Below, piece by piece: positions 1 through 9,944 of a DNA stretch of 64,000 nt (the first letter of the stretch is position 1; each line of letters begins with the position of its first letter). Position numbers and translations under genes: made by a program. The DNA is from Pigmentiphaga aceris (GTDB taxonomy: Bacteria > Pseudomonadota > Gammaproteobacteria > Burkholderiales > Burkholderiaceae_B), in contig NZ_CP043046.1 of assembly GCF_008119665.1 (NCBI RefSeq), positions 868,001 to 932,000 of the forward strand, read 5' to 3'. Below the pieces are notes generated by a model that was not told the DNA's origin, searched no databases, and saw only the letters and a list, made by a program, of their open reading frames with translations.

Positions 1-1344
<1,344 letters not shown>

Positions 1345-1538
1345 ATAACCCTGGCGGTTGTAGCGTTCGTGTCTTTATATGGTCACAACCCGAACACCTG
1401 CAAGACGCTCTGTATATAACGATATACACAGCCTCGAAACACACGTATAATTATGCTTCTCTCCAAATTGGGCAGGTTGCTCATAGTTGTCGGCTAATCG
1501 AAAGATCAAGCCGACACGAACAACCCGCCAACCAGTTA

Positions 1539-1653
1539 TGCCTGACGACCATAGCAAGGTGGAACCACTCCTTCCCATCCCGAACAGGACAGTGAAACGC
1601 CTTTGCGCCGATGATAGTGGACGGACGTCTGTGAAAGTAGGTCATTGTCAGGC
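1539..1653 (+). rRNA. rrf: 5S ribosomal RNA
   Basis: A 115-nt segment begins TGCCTGACGACC and ends with the complementary GTCATTGTCAGGC, so the two ends pair to form helix I. The internal conserved 5S core (GGTGGAACCACTCCTTCCC followed by CGAACAGGACAGTGAAACG) is intact. It follows the 23S gene after a spacer of about 194 bp in which no tRNA is visible, the normal order at the end of an rRNA operon. Confidence 0.96.
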
Positions 1654-1663
1654 TAGTTATACG

Positions 1664-1697
1664 CAAAACCCCATCTGTGAAAACAGGTGGGGTTTTG
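1664..1697 (+). terminator. rRNA operon terminator 1
   Basis: A perfect 15-bp stem (CAAAACCCCATCTGT at 1664-1678 with its complement at 1683-1697) closes on a 4-nt loop directly after the 5S gene. The T-run is built into the descending arm. This is a strong intrinsic terminator. Confidence 0.85.
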
Positions 1698-2017
1698 TCA
1701 TTGGGCGACGGGAAAACAGATTACATGCAGAGCAACGCGGTACAGAAAACCGCGTCTCATCCTCCATCCTCTGCAAATCACGACCGCGCCGAGCCCGAAA
1801 ATAGGCTGACATACCCCGTCGCATTGAATGTCCGTTGAATGTTTCATGCATTAAGCCCCTCATCGGAGGGGTTTTTGTTCGTCTAAATCCTGATGCGCGT
1901 GTTGCAATGCAGCGTTTCTTCACACATTTCACAAGCATTCGGCACCAATTCTGATTGGAAGCTGAAACCTTCCTTTCTTTTCCACGGTCCTATTGGCAAT
2001 CCATCCCAGGAATTGCC
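1698..2017. other. gene-free spacer between the rRNA operon and the sugar dehydrogenase
   Basis: Apart from the hairpin at 1853-1878 I see no coding sequence or tRNA here. Short frames on both strands have no ribosome-binding site and no recognisable product. The promoter of the downstream dehydrogenase must lie between about 1880 and 2010, but I cannot identify it with confidence. Confidence 0.5.
1853..1878 (+). terminator. second downstream terminator-like hairpin
   Basis: AAGCCCCTC, a 4-nt loop and GAGGGG followed by five T's form a compact intrinsic terminator. No gene lies between it and the first rRNA terminator, so it is probably a tandem backup terminator. It could instead end a short unannotated transcript from 1700-1850. 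Confidence 0.7.
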
Positions 2018-3220
2018 ATGCCCGTATCCACCCAACTTCCTCAAGCTCGACTGCTTCGTTCAGCACTGGCTGCCGTGCTGGCAGTGTCCTTCAGTGCTGC
2101 CTCTGGCTTGGCCTATGCCCAAGCAAAGCGACCTGGCAGTGAAATATCCCCAACCAAGGCTGCGTTGCCTGCGGGCGTGCAGTCGGTGGTGTGGGCCAAA
2201 GGCTTGGTCAATCCGTGGGCTGTTGCGTTGCTGCCTGACGGCAGGGCATTGGTGACTGAAAAGCCGGGGCGCATGCGAGTCATTGCGGTCGACGGCAGTT
2301 TGTCTGCACCGATTCAAGGCTTGCCGCCGATCGCGGCGGGTGGGCAAGGCGGCTTGCTGGACGTGGTCCTCGATCCCGACTACGAAAACAACCGTCGGAT
2401 CTTCTTCAGTTACTCCGAGCCGGGGCAGAACCGTGGTGAAAACAGTACAGCGGTGGCCAGTGCCGAGCTGACGTCGGAGGGCTCGAACTGGGCGCTGAAA
2501 GACGTGAAGGTCATCTTCAGCCAGGAACCAAAAGTTTCAAGTACTGCACATTTCGGCTCGCGATTGGTCTTCGGCCGTGATGGCAGCTTGTTCATCACCT
2601 TGGGTGATCGCTTCTCGCGTCGTGATGATGCGCAGTTGTTGAACCAACATCACGGCAAGATCGTGCGTGTTCGCGCAGATGGGGGCGTACCCAGCGACAA
2701 TCCGTTTGCACGACAGAAAGATGCCAAGCCTGAAATCTGGTCGCTGGGTCATCGCAACGTTCAGGGGGCAGCGATTCAGCCGCAAACCGGCGAGCTGTGG
2801 ATCAACGAACACGGCCCGCAAGGCGGTGACGAGATCAATGTGATCGAACGCGGTGCCAATTACGGTTGGCCCAAGTTCACCTATGGCGAAAACTATGGTG
2901 GTGGCAAGATCGGCGAGGAAAGCTCTGCGCCTGGCTTTACGCCGCCTGAGTATTCCTGGGTGCCGTCGGTCGGGACAAGTGGCATGGCCTTCTACACCAG
3001 CGATCGCATCCCCTCATGGAAGGGCAGTCTGTTCGTCGGTGGCTTGAGGGAACAGGCTTTGATCCGCTTGACGGTGCGCGAGCGCAAGGTAGTGGCTGAA
3101 GAACGCTTGCTGAGCGGCGAGGGCATGCGGATTCGGGATGTACGTGCGGGGGCCGATGGCGCGCTGTATGTGGTTACCGATGCGGCGGATGGCAAGGTCT
3201 TGCGTATCTCGGCACGCTGA
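2018..3220 (+). CDS. PQQ-dependent aldose/glucose-sorbosone dehydrogenase family protein, exported
   Basis: The protein has 400 residues. It is a six-bladed beta-propeller of the soluble sugar dehydrogenase (GSDH/YliI-like) family, which oxidises aldose sugars with pyrroloquinoline quinone and calcium in the periplasm. The start is the ATG at 2018 with AGGA six bases upstream. It gives an N-terminus with a signal peptide ending AYA-Q near residue 37. An in-frame ATG at 1955 would put a long hydrophilic tail before the signal and has no Shine-Dalgarno sequence. Family motifs seen are GHRNVQG near residue 242 and EHGPQGGDE near 265. The gene is monocistronic and ends in a strong terminator. The exact substrate is unknown, and no pqq biosynthesis genes are in the window. 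Confidence 0.85.
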   Translation: MPVSTQLPQARLLRSALAAVLAVSFSAASGLAYAQAKRPGSEISPTKAALPAGVQSVVWAKGLVNPWAVALLPDGRALVTEKPGRMRVIAVDGSLSAPIQGLPPIAAGGQGGLLDVVLDPDYENNRRIFFSYSEPGQNRGENSTAVASAELTSEGSNWALKDVKVIFSQEPKVSSTAHFGSRLVFGRDGSLFITLGDRFSRRDDAQLLNQHHGKIVRVRADGGVPSDNPFARQKDAKPEIWSLGHRNVQGAAIQPQTGELWINEHGPQGGDEINVIERGANYGWPKFTYGENYGGGKIGEESSAPGFTPPEYSWVPSVGTSGMAFYTSDRIPSWKGSLFVGGLREQALIRLTVRERKVVAEERLLSGEGMRIRDVRAGADGALYVVTDAADGKVLRISAR

Positions 3221-3252
3221 TACGTGACCGCTGAGTCGTAGCCACCAAAAAC

Positions 3253-3287
3253 AAACCCCTGCCGCGTTTTGCGCGACAGGGGTTTTG
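3253..3287 (+). terminator. terminator after the sugar dehydrogenase
   Basis: AAACCCCTG pairs with CAGGGGTTT, extended by an inner CGCG/CGCG helix around a TTTTG loop and followed by TTTT. It may serve both strands, because the convergent SWIB gene ends at 3344. Confidence 0.85.
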
Positions 3288-3343
3288 CACACCACTCGTG
3301 GCCTTTCGACGTCAGGCCTGCTTGAATTACGCAGGCCCGTTGT

Positions 3344-3688
3344 TTACTTCAGATGGCCGCTGACGATCTTGGTCAGTTCGAACATCGTGACCTGATCCTT
3401 GCCGAAGAGTACTTTCAGCTTGGCGTCGGCGTTGATGTTGCGGCGGTTTGCTGCGTCTTGCAGGTTGTGCTTTTTGATGTAGTCCCAGATCTGACGTGTC
3501 ACTTCGGTACGCGGCAGCGGGGCTGCGCCGATGACTGCGGCCAGTTCGGCGCTCGGGGTCAACGGCTTCAGGAATGCGGCGTTGGCTTTGCGCGGGGCTT
3601 TCGCCGGTGCGGCGGCTTTCTTTGCGGGTGCTGCAGCTTTCGTTGCAGGAGCGGCTTTTTTCGCCGGCACCTTCTTAGCAGTGGCCAT
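3344..3688 (-). CDS. SWIB/MDM2-domain protein with a lysine/alanine/proline-rich histone-like tail
   Basis: The protein has 114 residues. Residues 1-38 are a low-complexity K/A/P repeat (blocks like PAKKAAP), as in bacterial histone-H1-like proteins. Residues 39-114 match the SWIB fold (LTPSAELAAVIG, then TRQIWDYIKKHNLQD, then the DAKLKVLFG and MFELTKIVSGHL blocks). Bacterial SWIB proteins are thought to be DNA-associated, but their role is poorly defined. GGAGAAG lies just upstream of the ATG. The gene stands alone and is divergent from the M20 amidohydrolase. A weak promoter-like pair (TTGTGG, 17 bp, TATGCT) is visible upstream on the minus strand. Confidence 0.88.
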   Translation of the reverse strand: MATAKKVPAKKAAPATKAAAPAKKAAAPAKAPRKANAAFLKPLTPSAELAAVIGAAPLPRTEVTRQIWDYIKKHNLQDAANRRNINADAKLKVLFGKDQVTMFELTKIVSGHLK

Positions 3689-4043
3689 GCTCTTCTCCAG
3701 GATTGGAAGTGATGTTGTAGCGCAGGGTCACACCGCAGTCCCGCTTGACGTCTGTCAGCACTGCGGAATAACCCCGCGAGCGCAGCATACTGGCTCGCCT
3801 CACGCCCCACAACTAAATTTCGTGGCTGTTACTGGCCATGTGACTTCGCGCAAAGCCCTGCTGCGATGCGGCTTGCGCGCTTTCGTCGTTAAAAAACATC
3901 CTGTTGCCCGACTTCACTGTTACCGGGCTCTGCCTTGGTGGCATCATTGTTGGGTCCTGGCGTTTTCCTCTGCTCGATCACTGGCGTAGTCGGCCAGTGT
4001 CGATGCAGGCGCGCAGGACGTGTTTGCAACCCCGGAGATTTGC
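3689..4043. other. divergent intergenic region between the SWIB gene and the M20 amidohydrolase
   Basis: This 355-bp stretch must contain promoters for both flanking divergent genes. I see no RNA gene, strong hairpin or repeat. Short frames in it lack ribosome-binding sites. Only the weak minus-strand promoter-like pair described for the SWIB gene stands out. Confidence 0.5.
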
Positions 4044-5249
4044 ATGGAAGGCGCTGTTGCGCTGCGTTCGCCACTCGAGGCGATCCGACAGTTTCACGAT
4101 GAACTCACCCTGCTGCGTCGCGACCTGCACGCGCATCCCGAACTTGGCTTCGAAGAGGTTCGCACCTCGGGCATCGTTGCCCGCCAGTTGGAGTCCATGG
4201 GCATCGAGGTACATCGCGGCATCGGCAAGACAGGTGTGGTTGGCGTGATTCGTGGCCGACGCAGCGACAGTGGTCGCATGGTTGGACTGCGCGCCGACAT
4301 GGATGCGCTGCCCATGCTGGAAGAGAATGATTTTTCACATCGTTCGACCAAGCCTGGCCTGATGCACGGCTGTGGCCACGATGGCCACACGACCATGTTG
4401 CTGGGCGCGGCGCGTTATCTGGCTGCCACGCGTAATTTCGACGGCACTGCGGTGTTGATCTTCCAGCCGGCCGAAGAAGGGCGCGGCGGCGCGCGTGCCA
4501 TGATCGAAGATGGTCTGTTCGATACCTTCAAGTGCGACGCGATCTTCGCGCTGCACAACTGGCCTGGCCTGCCAGCGGGCCACATCGGCATCAATCCTGG
4601 TCCGATGATGGCCGCTGCCGATCGCTTTGAAATCACCATCGAAGGGCGTGGTGGTCACGGTGCGCATGCTTACCAGACGATCGATCCGGTGGTGATTGCA
4701 GGCCACTTGATCACCGCCATCCAGTCCATCGTGTCGCGCAACGTCAACCCGCTGGATTCAGCGGTGGTGTCGGTCTGTTCGCTGCAAGCCGGGCATCCGG
4801 GTGCGATGAGCGTGATCCCGCGCGAAGCTACCTTGGTGGGCACGGTGCGCAGCTTCCGCAAGACGGTGCAGGACATGGTCGAGACGCGCTTGCGTGATCT
4901 GTCGGCCGGTATTGCGCTGTCCTTCGGTGCTACGGCTACGCTGAAGTACGACCGCCTGTTCCCGGCCACCATCAACACGCCGAACGAGGCAAATTTCCTG
5001 GCCGATGTCGCGACTTCCGTGGTCGGCAAGGAAAACGTCACGCGTGACCTGACGCCGTCGATGGGGTCGGAAGACTTTTCTGTCATGCTGCAAGGCCGCC
5101 AGGGCGCGTATTTCCGCGTTGGTCAGGGCGGTGCGGAAAGTGGTTGCGTGCTCCACAGCTCGGGCTACGACTTCAACGACGCGATCATTCCGGTTGGTGC
5201 AGCAGTCATGGCCAGCGCGGTTGAGCGCGGTATGCCGGTCATCGACTGA
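4044..5249 (+). CDS. M20 family amidohydrolase (hippurate hydrolase/aminoacylase-like)
   Basis: The protein has 401 residues. It is a cytoplasmic metallo-amidohydrolase of the M20D group, which removes acyl groups from N-acyl amino acids or related amides with a two-metal centre. Metal-site motifs seen are HAHPELGFEE near residue 25, GCGHDGH near 107, the EEGRGG segment near 144, an ALHNWPG segment near 169 and the C-terminal HSSGYDFND near 371. The start ATG at 4044 has GGAG six bases upstream. An in-frame ATG at 4020 adds eight residues without a better ribosome-binding site. Substrate specificity cannot be read from the sequence. Confidence 0.87.
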   Translation: MEGAVALRSPLEAIRQFHDELTLLRRDLHAHPELGFEEVRTSGIVARQLESMGIEVHRGIGKTGVVGVIRGRRSDSGRMVGLRADMDALPMLEENDFSHRSTKPGLMHGCGHDGHTTMLLGAARYLAATRNFDGTAVLIFQPAEEGRGGARAMIEDGLFDTFKCDAIFALHNWPGLPAGHIGINPGPMMAAADRFEITIEGRGGHGAHAYQTIDPVVIAGHLITAIQSIVSRNVNPLDSAVVSVCSLQAGHPGAMSVIPREATLVGTVRSFRKTVQDMVETRLRDLSAGIALSFGATATLKYDRLFPATINTPNEANFLADVATSVVGKENVTRDLTPSMGSEDFSVMLQGRQGAYFRVGQGGAESGCVLHSSGYDFNDAIIPVGAAVMASAVERGMPVID

Positions 5250-5333
5250 TCGACAGGTCGTAGATTCGCCACACTGGCTGCGCCTCGTGCAGCCGCCTCT
5301 GTAATGGAGGCGGCTCGCACCGTAAAATGAGGC

Positions 5334-6419
5334 ATGGAAACCAGCTCCCCCTCTGCTGCCGCCGATACGCCGGCACGCCTCTATATCCTCCGCCCCGACG
5401 ACTGGCATCTGCACCTGCGTGATGGTGATGCGCTGGAAGCCGTGGTCGGCCATACCGCCCGTCAGTTTGCGCGCGCCATCGTGATGCCGAATCTGCGTCC
5501 GCCGGTCACCACGACCGAGCAGGCACTGGCCTATCGCGCTCGCATCATGGCTGCACTGGCCAAGACCGGCATTGCGGCCGATCGCTTCACGCCATTGATG
5601 ACGCTTTACCTGACCGACAACACGCCGGCTGACGAGATCGTTCGTGCGCATGCGTCGGGCATGGTGCACGCGGTCAAGCTGTATCCGGCCGGTGCCACCA
5701 CCAATTCGGATGCAGGCGTGACCGACTTGCTCGGCCGTTGCGCGCCAGCGTTGCAAGCGATGGAAAAGGTCGGCATGCCTTTGTTGGTGCACGGTGAAGT
5801 CACCGACTCCGACATCGATCTGTTCGATCGCGAAAAAGTCTTTATCGACCGCGTGATGATCCCGCTGCGCAAGGCCTTCCCGGGCCTGAAAGTGGTGTTC
5901 GAACACATCACGACTGCCGACGCTGCCCATTACGTGCGCGATGCCGAAGGCCCGATCGGTGCCACTATCACCGCCCATCACTTGCTGTACAACCGCAATG
6001 CGCTGTTCATTGGCGGCGTGCGCCCGCACTGGTACTGCCTGCCGGTGCTCAAGCGCGAAACCCATCGCCAGGCGCTGGTGGAAGCGGCTGTCAGCGGCAG
6101 CCCGCGTTTCTTCCTGGGCACCGACAGCGCACCGCACGCCCGTGGTCTGAAAGAGCACGCTTGCGGCTGCGCCGGTTGCTACACCGCGCTGCACGCCATC
6201 GAGCTGTACGCCCAGGCCTTCGACTTGGCCGGCAAGCTGGACAAGCTGGAAGGGTTTGCCAGCCTGTTCGGTGCTGACTTCTACGGTCTGCCACGCAGCA
6301 CGGAGAAGGTCACGCTGGTTCGCGAGGACTGGACGATCCCGGCTGAATTGCCTTACGGCGCGACGACGGTGGTGCCGCTTGCCGCCGGCGAGAGCCTGCC
6401 ATGGCGATTGGAGGCCTGA
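5334..6419 (+). CDS. pyrC: dihydroorotase, class II
   Basis: The protein has 361 residues. It catalyses reversible cyclisation of N-carbamoyl-aspartate to dihydroorotate in pyrimidine synthesis. The metal-binding HLHLRD motif is near residue 27, the lysine expected to be carboxylated is in AVKLYPAG near 115, HGEVTD is near 153, an EHITT histidine is near 190, and the GTDSAPH aspartate segment is near 262. The length is slightly above the usual ~345 residues. The gene overlaps the next one by 19 bases, implying translational coupling. Confidence 0.96.
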   Translation: METSSPSAAADTPARLYILRPDDWHLHLRDGDALEAVVGHTARQFARAIVMPNLRPPVTTTEQALAYRARIMAALAKTGIAADRFTPLMTLYLTDNTPADEIVRAHASGMVHAVKLYPAGATTNSDAGVTDLLGRCAPALQAMEKVGMPLLVHGEVTDSDIDLFDREKVFIDRVMIPLRKAFPGLKVVFEHITTADAAHYVRDAEGPIGATITAHHLLYNRNALFIGGVRPHWYCLPVLKRETHRQALVEAAVSGSPRFFLGTDSAPHARGLKEHACGCAGCYTALHAIELYAQAFDLAGKLDKLEGFASLFGADFYGLPRSTEKVTLVREDWTIPAELPYGATTVVPLAAGESLPWRLEA

Positions 6420-7267
6420 TCAAGCCCGATTGGCGGCAAGCCTGGTTTGCGCCGGTGGCGGAAACCGGGCGGGCTGCCCTGGCCGATGACCATGAAGCAC
6501 CGGTACATCGGCGGCTTGATCGATTGCTGACCCAATCCCGCCCGTCGGCCTTGTTGACCGCCGGGCGGATGCAGCGCCCGGAACTCGGGCAAGGCTGCCG
6601 CTTGCGCTTCGTGCCGCAAGAGGACTTGCCGCCCGGCGTCGCCTACGAGACGCATATCTGGGAAACGGGGTGCGTGCCCACGCGTGACAATCCCCACGAT
6701 TTCTTCAATGGCCTGGCCTGGCTGAGTTTTCCGCGCATCAAGACGGCGCTGAACCGCCTGCAGGCAGGTGCGCTGGCCGCCGCTGACGTCGGTGCGCCGG
6801 TACGCGGGGCCTTGCGCGACGCAGCAACCTTGTTCGACGAGAATGGTTTGGTGTTTGCCTGCGCCAACGACACGCTGGCTGCAGCCCTGCGCCGTTTCGA
6901 CTGGCAAACGCTGTTTGTCAGCCAGCGCACTGCGACCTTGATGCAGACCGAAGCTTGCGTGGTTGGTCACGCATTGATGGAAAAACTGTGCGCGCCGTAC
7001 AAAGCGATCACGGCGCATGCCTTGATCGTGCCGGTCGACAGTCATTACTTCAGGGCACCGCTGGCCGAGCGTGTCGACACGCTGGATCGGCGTGCCAGCG
7101 AATGGCTGGAAAACTGGCCCTTGTTCACGCCGCGTGATCTGGCACCCTTGCCAGTGCTTGGCTTGCCTGGATGGTGGCCGGACAATGCCGATGCCGGCTT
7201 CTATCAGGACACCAAGGTCTTCCGCCCCGGGCGCATGCACCGTCCGGCGGATTCGGGCGACGAATGA
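6401..7267 (+). CDS. DUF3025 domain protein
   Basis: The protein has 288 residues and is a conserved proteobacterial family of unknown function. The diagnostic block [15 protein letters not shown] followed by KTALNRLQ is near residues 100-125. The ATG lies inside the end of pyrC, so the two are almost certainly co-transcribed. No signal peptide, membrane segment or catalytic motif is recognisable. Confidence 0.85.
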   Translation: MAIGGLIKPDWRQAWFAPVAETGRAALADDHEAPVHRRLDRLLTQSRPSALLTAGRMQRPELGQGCRLRFVPQEDLPPGVAYETHIWETGCVPTRDNPHDFFNGLAWLSFPRIKTALNRLQAGALAAADVGAPVRGALRDAATLFDENGLVFACANDTLAAALRRFDWQTLFVSQRTATLMQTEACVVGHALMEKLCAPYKAITAHALIVPVDSHYFRAPLAERVDTLDRRASEWLENWPLFTPRDLAPLPVLGLPGWWPDNADAGFYQDTKVFRPGRMHRPADSGDE

Positions 7268-7333
7268 CGTATCGGGCAGCAAGCCCGGTGCATTCAGGCC
7301 GTTACTGGTCATCCCTCTGTTATAGTGCGCCCC

Positions 7334-7760
7334 GCAAGGCAGATCAGGCAGTCGCGAGGCGCGCAAGCGTTTCGAGGAAGGTCCGGACTCCATAGAGCAG
7401 GATGGCGGCTAACGACCGCCCGGCGAGTCAGGTGGGCGCAAGCCTGTCGGCGAAGCCGAGGAATAGGGCCACAGAGACGAGACTGCGTCGCGGGCGGGTC
7501 GCAAGATCCGCACTGGCACGGCCACTCCGTGCTGTGCATCGCGCAAGCGGTGCGGCGAAGCAGGGTGAAACGCGGCAACCTCCATCCGGAGCAACACCAA
7601 ATAGGCATACGTACGGCTTCGGCCGCCCAGGGTGGTTCGCCCAAGTATGCGGGTAGGTGGCTTGAGCATGTGGGTAACCACATGCCTAGAGGAATGATTG
7701 CCCGCCCGGGTCAGCGAGAGCGCCCGAGTGTACAGAATCCGGCCTATCGATCTGCCTTGC
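7334..7760 (+). ncRNA. rnpB: RNase P RNA, bacterial class A
   Basis: This is the catalytic RNA that matures tRNA 5' ends. The terminal helix forms between GCAAGGCAGATC (7334-7345) and GATCTGCCTTGC (7749-7760). Conserved core segments are present: GAGGAAGGTCCGGACTCC early, CAGGGTGAAACGCGG in the middle, and GGAATGATTGCC with ACAGAATCCGGCCTAT near the 3' end. A TATAGT -10-like hexamer lies at 7321-7326, but its -35 is unclear. Exact ends are uncertain by a few bases. Frames drawn through this segment are not coding. Confidence 0.95.
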
Positions 7761-8021
7761 ATTACTGCTTCGTCCTACGATCGACGCCTGGATGAGCATC
7801 AAACTCCCCCTAGTTCGCCGCTAAATTCGCCTAAAAATAGCCATATGTCCTCTGTAACAGGACGTGACCTTTTCTGGGCAGGATGCGCTTGGACGCTTCT
7901 TCATACGCCACATTCACAAAGCCATACAAGACGCTGATTTATTGAAGAATTTCTACATCAAGCAACTTTAGAAAGTGCGCGTAAGTCCTTGTTACTACGG
8001 GATAAATCTGGATTCGGCGGC

Positions 8022-8050
8022 TTGACCGGTCTTGGGGGTTCCCGTAGAGT
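8022..8050 (+). promoter_or_regulatory. candidate dcw cluster promoter (Pmra)
   Basis: TTGACC at 8022-8027, a 17-bp spacer and TAGAGT at 8045-8050 form a plausible sigma70 promoter. Transcription would start near 8057, inside the MraZ box array. The rest of the 334-bp gap between rnpB and mraZ (7761-8094) shows no other feature I can support. Confidence 0.55.
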
Positions 8051-8084
8051 GGGAAAAAGTAGGGTTTTGTGTAAAAACGTGGGG
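8050..8084 (+). promoter_or_regulatory. MraZ boxes (operator of the dcw cluster)
   Basis: TGGGA at 8050, TAGGG at 8060 and TGGGG at 8080 lie in exact 10-bp phase, with a degenerate unit at 8070 (TGTAA). MraZ is known to bind TGGGN repeats separated by 5 bp in front of its own gene and repress the operon. The first box overlaps the -10 hexamer and the last overlaps the mraZ ribosome-binding site. Confidence 0.65.
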
Positions 8085-8094
8085 ATCAGCCATC

Positions 8095-8523
8095 GTGTTT
8101 CAGGGGAGCAGCGCACTCACGCTGGATGCGAAGGGACGGGTTTCCGTGCCTACGCGTCATCGTGACGCACTGACCTCGCAGGCTGACGGACGCCTGACAC
8201 TGACCCGACACCCCGACGGTTGCCTTTTGCTCTACCCCCGCCCGGTGTGGGAACAGAAGCGCGATCAAATTGCCGCCTTTCCGATGCAGGCGCGCGCGTT
8301 GCAACGTTTGCTCCTCGGTAACGCGCAAGACCTTGAACTCGACTCTGCAGGCCGTATTTTGATTGCCCCTGAACTGCGCACTGCTGCTGGCCTGACTCGG
8401 GATGTGATGCTGCTCGGCATGGGCGCGCACTTCGAGTTGTGGGATGCAGCCACCTATACCCGTCAAGAGCAGGAAGCGCTCGAGCAGGGTATGCCTGACG
8501 TTCTCAGCCAATTCTCGTTTTGA
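8095..8523 (+). CDS. mraZ: transcriptional regulator MraZ
   Basis: The protein has 142 residues. It is a ring-forming DNA-binding protein with two SpoVT/AbrB-like (MraZ) folds that represses the dcw cluster. The start is the GTG at 8095, giving the family N-terminus (M)[23 protein letters not shown] lies nine bases upstream. A longer in-frame start at 8032 would lie upstream of the predicted transcription start and inside the operator. The DAKGRVSVP signature near residue 10 and a second [14 protein letters not shown] signature near 83 mark the two half-domains. Confidence 0.93.
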   Translation: MFQGSSALTLDAKGRVSVPTRHRDALTSQADGRLTLTRHPDGCLLLYPRPVWEQKRDQIAAFPMQARALQRLLLGNAQDLELDSAGRILIAPELRTAAGLTRDVMLLGMGAHFELWDAATYTRQEQEALEQGMPDVLSQFSF

Positions 8524-9614
8524 CAGTGCAAACCGAATTCACTCATCGGCCAGTGCTGCTGACGCCGACGCTGGATGCGTTGTCCGAAGTTGCCGGCGAC
8601 CTGGCGCAAGACGGCGTCTGGGTCGATTGCACCTTCGGTCGTGGCGGTCATTCGCGCGGCCTGTTGGCGCGCCTGGGCCCGACCGCTCGTCTGGTGGTCT
8701 TCGACAAAGACCCGCAGGCGATTGCAACCGCAGAAGCGCTGGCACGTGAGGACGCCCGGGTAACGGTCGTCCACGAAGGCTTCGAAACGCTGCAGTCTGA
8801 ATTGGCTGCACGTGGAATTACCAAGATCAATGGCGTGATGCTGGACCTCGGCATCTCGTCACCGCAGATCGATGACGCGTCGCGTGGCTTTTCCTTCATG
8901 CGCGACGGTCCGCTCGATATGCGGATGGACACGACGCGCGGCCTGACGGTCGCGCAATGGCTTGCTGATGCAAGCATCGACGATATGCGGGAGGTCATAG
9001 CACGCTATGGGGAAGAACGGTTTGCTCTCCAGATTGCAAAGGCGATTGATGCTCGCCGCGCGGAACGGCCTATATCCACCACGGGCGAGCTCGCCGAACT
9101 CGTTGCTGGTGCAGTCCGCACGCGGGAGAAAGGCCAGCATCCGGCCACCCGGACCTTTCAAGCTCTACGGATTTTCATCAATCGGGAACTCGAAGAGTTG
9201 CCGCACGCGCTCGCGGCTGCTCTGAACTTACTCACGGTTGGGGGGAGGCTGGCGGTGATCAGCTTTCATTCGCTTGAAGATCGCATGGTGAAGCAGTTTA
9301 TTGCTGCTGGTGCCAACCCGGGGGCGGCCATGGCACGCTTGCCCCTGCGCGAGTCCGAATTGCCGCAGCCTGTCGTCAAGGCAGTACGCCGTGTACTGCC
9401 CGATGATGAAGAAGTCTCCGCTAACCCGCGCGCACGCTCTGCCGTGCTGCGCGTGGCTGAACGCACCGCCACACCTTTGTCGGACGCCGGTGGTGAAGCG
9501 TTCCTGAGCGACATTGCACTGGTTGTGCTGGGCAATAGCCCGACGTCAGCCTCCGCCCACGCTCGTCGGCCTGCACCCCGTGGTGCAAAGTCGGCACGTA
9601 CCAGCCGTCGTTGA
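8520..9614 (+). CDS. rsmH: 16S rRNA (cytosine1402-N4)-methyltransferase
   Basis: The protein has about 364 residues. It is an SAM-dependent methyltransferase of 16S rRNA C1402. [13 protein letters not shown] starts the conserved region, and the SAM loop [12 protein letters not shown] is near residue 37. The TTG at 8520 overlaps the mraZ stop by four bases, and a GTG at 8526 gives nearly the same protein. Neither has a clear Shine-Dalgarno sequence, so the start is by coupling and uncertain by two codons. The C-terminal ~30 residues are a basic A/R/P-rich tail. Confidence 0.94.
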   Translation: MTVQTEFTHRPVLLTPTLDALSEVAGDLAQDGVWVDCTFGRGGHSRGLLARLGPTARLVVFDKDPQAIATAEALAREDARVTVVHEGFETLQSELAARGITKINGVMLDLGISSPQIDDASRGFSFMRDGPLDMRMDTTRGLTVAQWLADASIDDMREVIARYGEERFALQIAKAIDARRAERPISTTGELAELVAGAVRTREKGQHPATRTFQALRIFINRELEELPHALAAALNLLTVGGRLAVISFHSLEDRMVKQFIAAGANPGAAMARLPLRESELPQPVVKAVRRVLPDDEEVSANPRARSAVLRVAERTATPLSDAGGEAFLSDIALVVLGNSPTSASAHARRPAPRGAKSARTSRR

Positions 9615-9623
9615 GACAGCAGC

Positions 9624-9944
9624 ATGGGCCGCCTGTCTTTTCTTCTCGCCGTTGCTCTGATGGTGAGCGCCATGGCACTGGTTACCAGCCAGTACCAGGC
9701 GCGTCGCCTGTTCGTGCAAATGGAACGCGGCAAGAACGAGGCACGCGAACTGGACGTTCAGTGGCGTCAGCTTCAGCTCGATCAGACTGCCAACGCCAAG
9801 CATTCGCTGATTGATGAGGTCAGCCGAAACCAGTTGAAGATGGAAGCGGTGACTCCCGGTCATACCGTCTACCTGGCTCGTCCTCGTGAAGCCAATGGCG
9901 CACCGATAGTGTCTGGCGCACCCCTGGCCGGAGCCGTGCAATGA
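9624..9944 (+). CDS. ftsL: cell division protein FtsL
   Basis: The protein has 106 residues and is a small bitopic divisome protein that links FtsQ/FtsB to FtsW/FtsI. One transmembrane helix (residues ~4-22) is followed by a periplasmic coiled-coil-like stretch rich in Q, E, R and L (residues ~28-75). Identity rests on topology, size and its fixed position between rsmH and ftsI. It overlaps ftsI by ATGA. Confidence 0.88.
   Translation: MGRLSFLLAVALMVSAMALVTSQYQARRLFVQMERGKNEARELDVQWRQLQLDQTANAKHSLIDEVSRNQLKMEAVTPGHTVYLARPREANGAPIVSGAPLAGAVQ

Noticed and set aside
1345..1538. tRNA gene in the 23S-5S spacer
   Set aside because: No cloverleaf or conserved TTCGA arm is visible in the 194-bp spacer.
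7325..7795. Open frames between 7325 and 7795 on both strands
   Set aside because: This interval is the RNase P RNA gene with its conserved core and terminal helix.
8032..8094. Upstream extension of mraZ to an in-frame start at 8032
   Set aside because: It would begin upstream of the predicted transcription start and read through the MraZ boxes. The family N-terminus ([14 protein letters not shown]) starts at the GTG at 8095.
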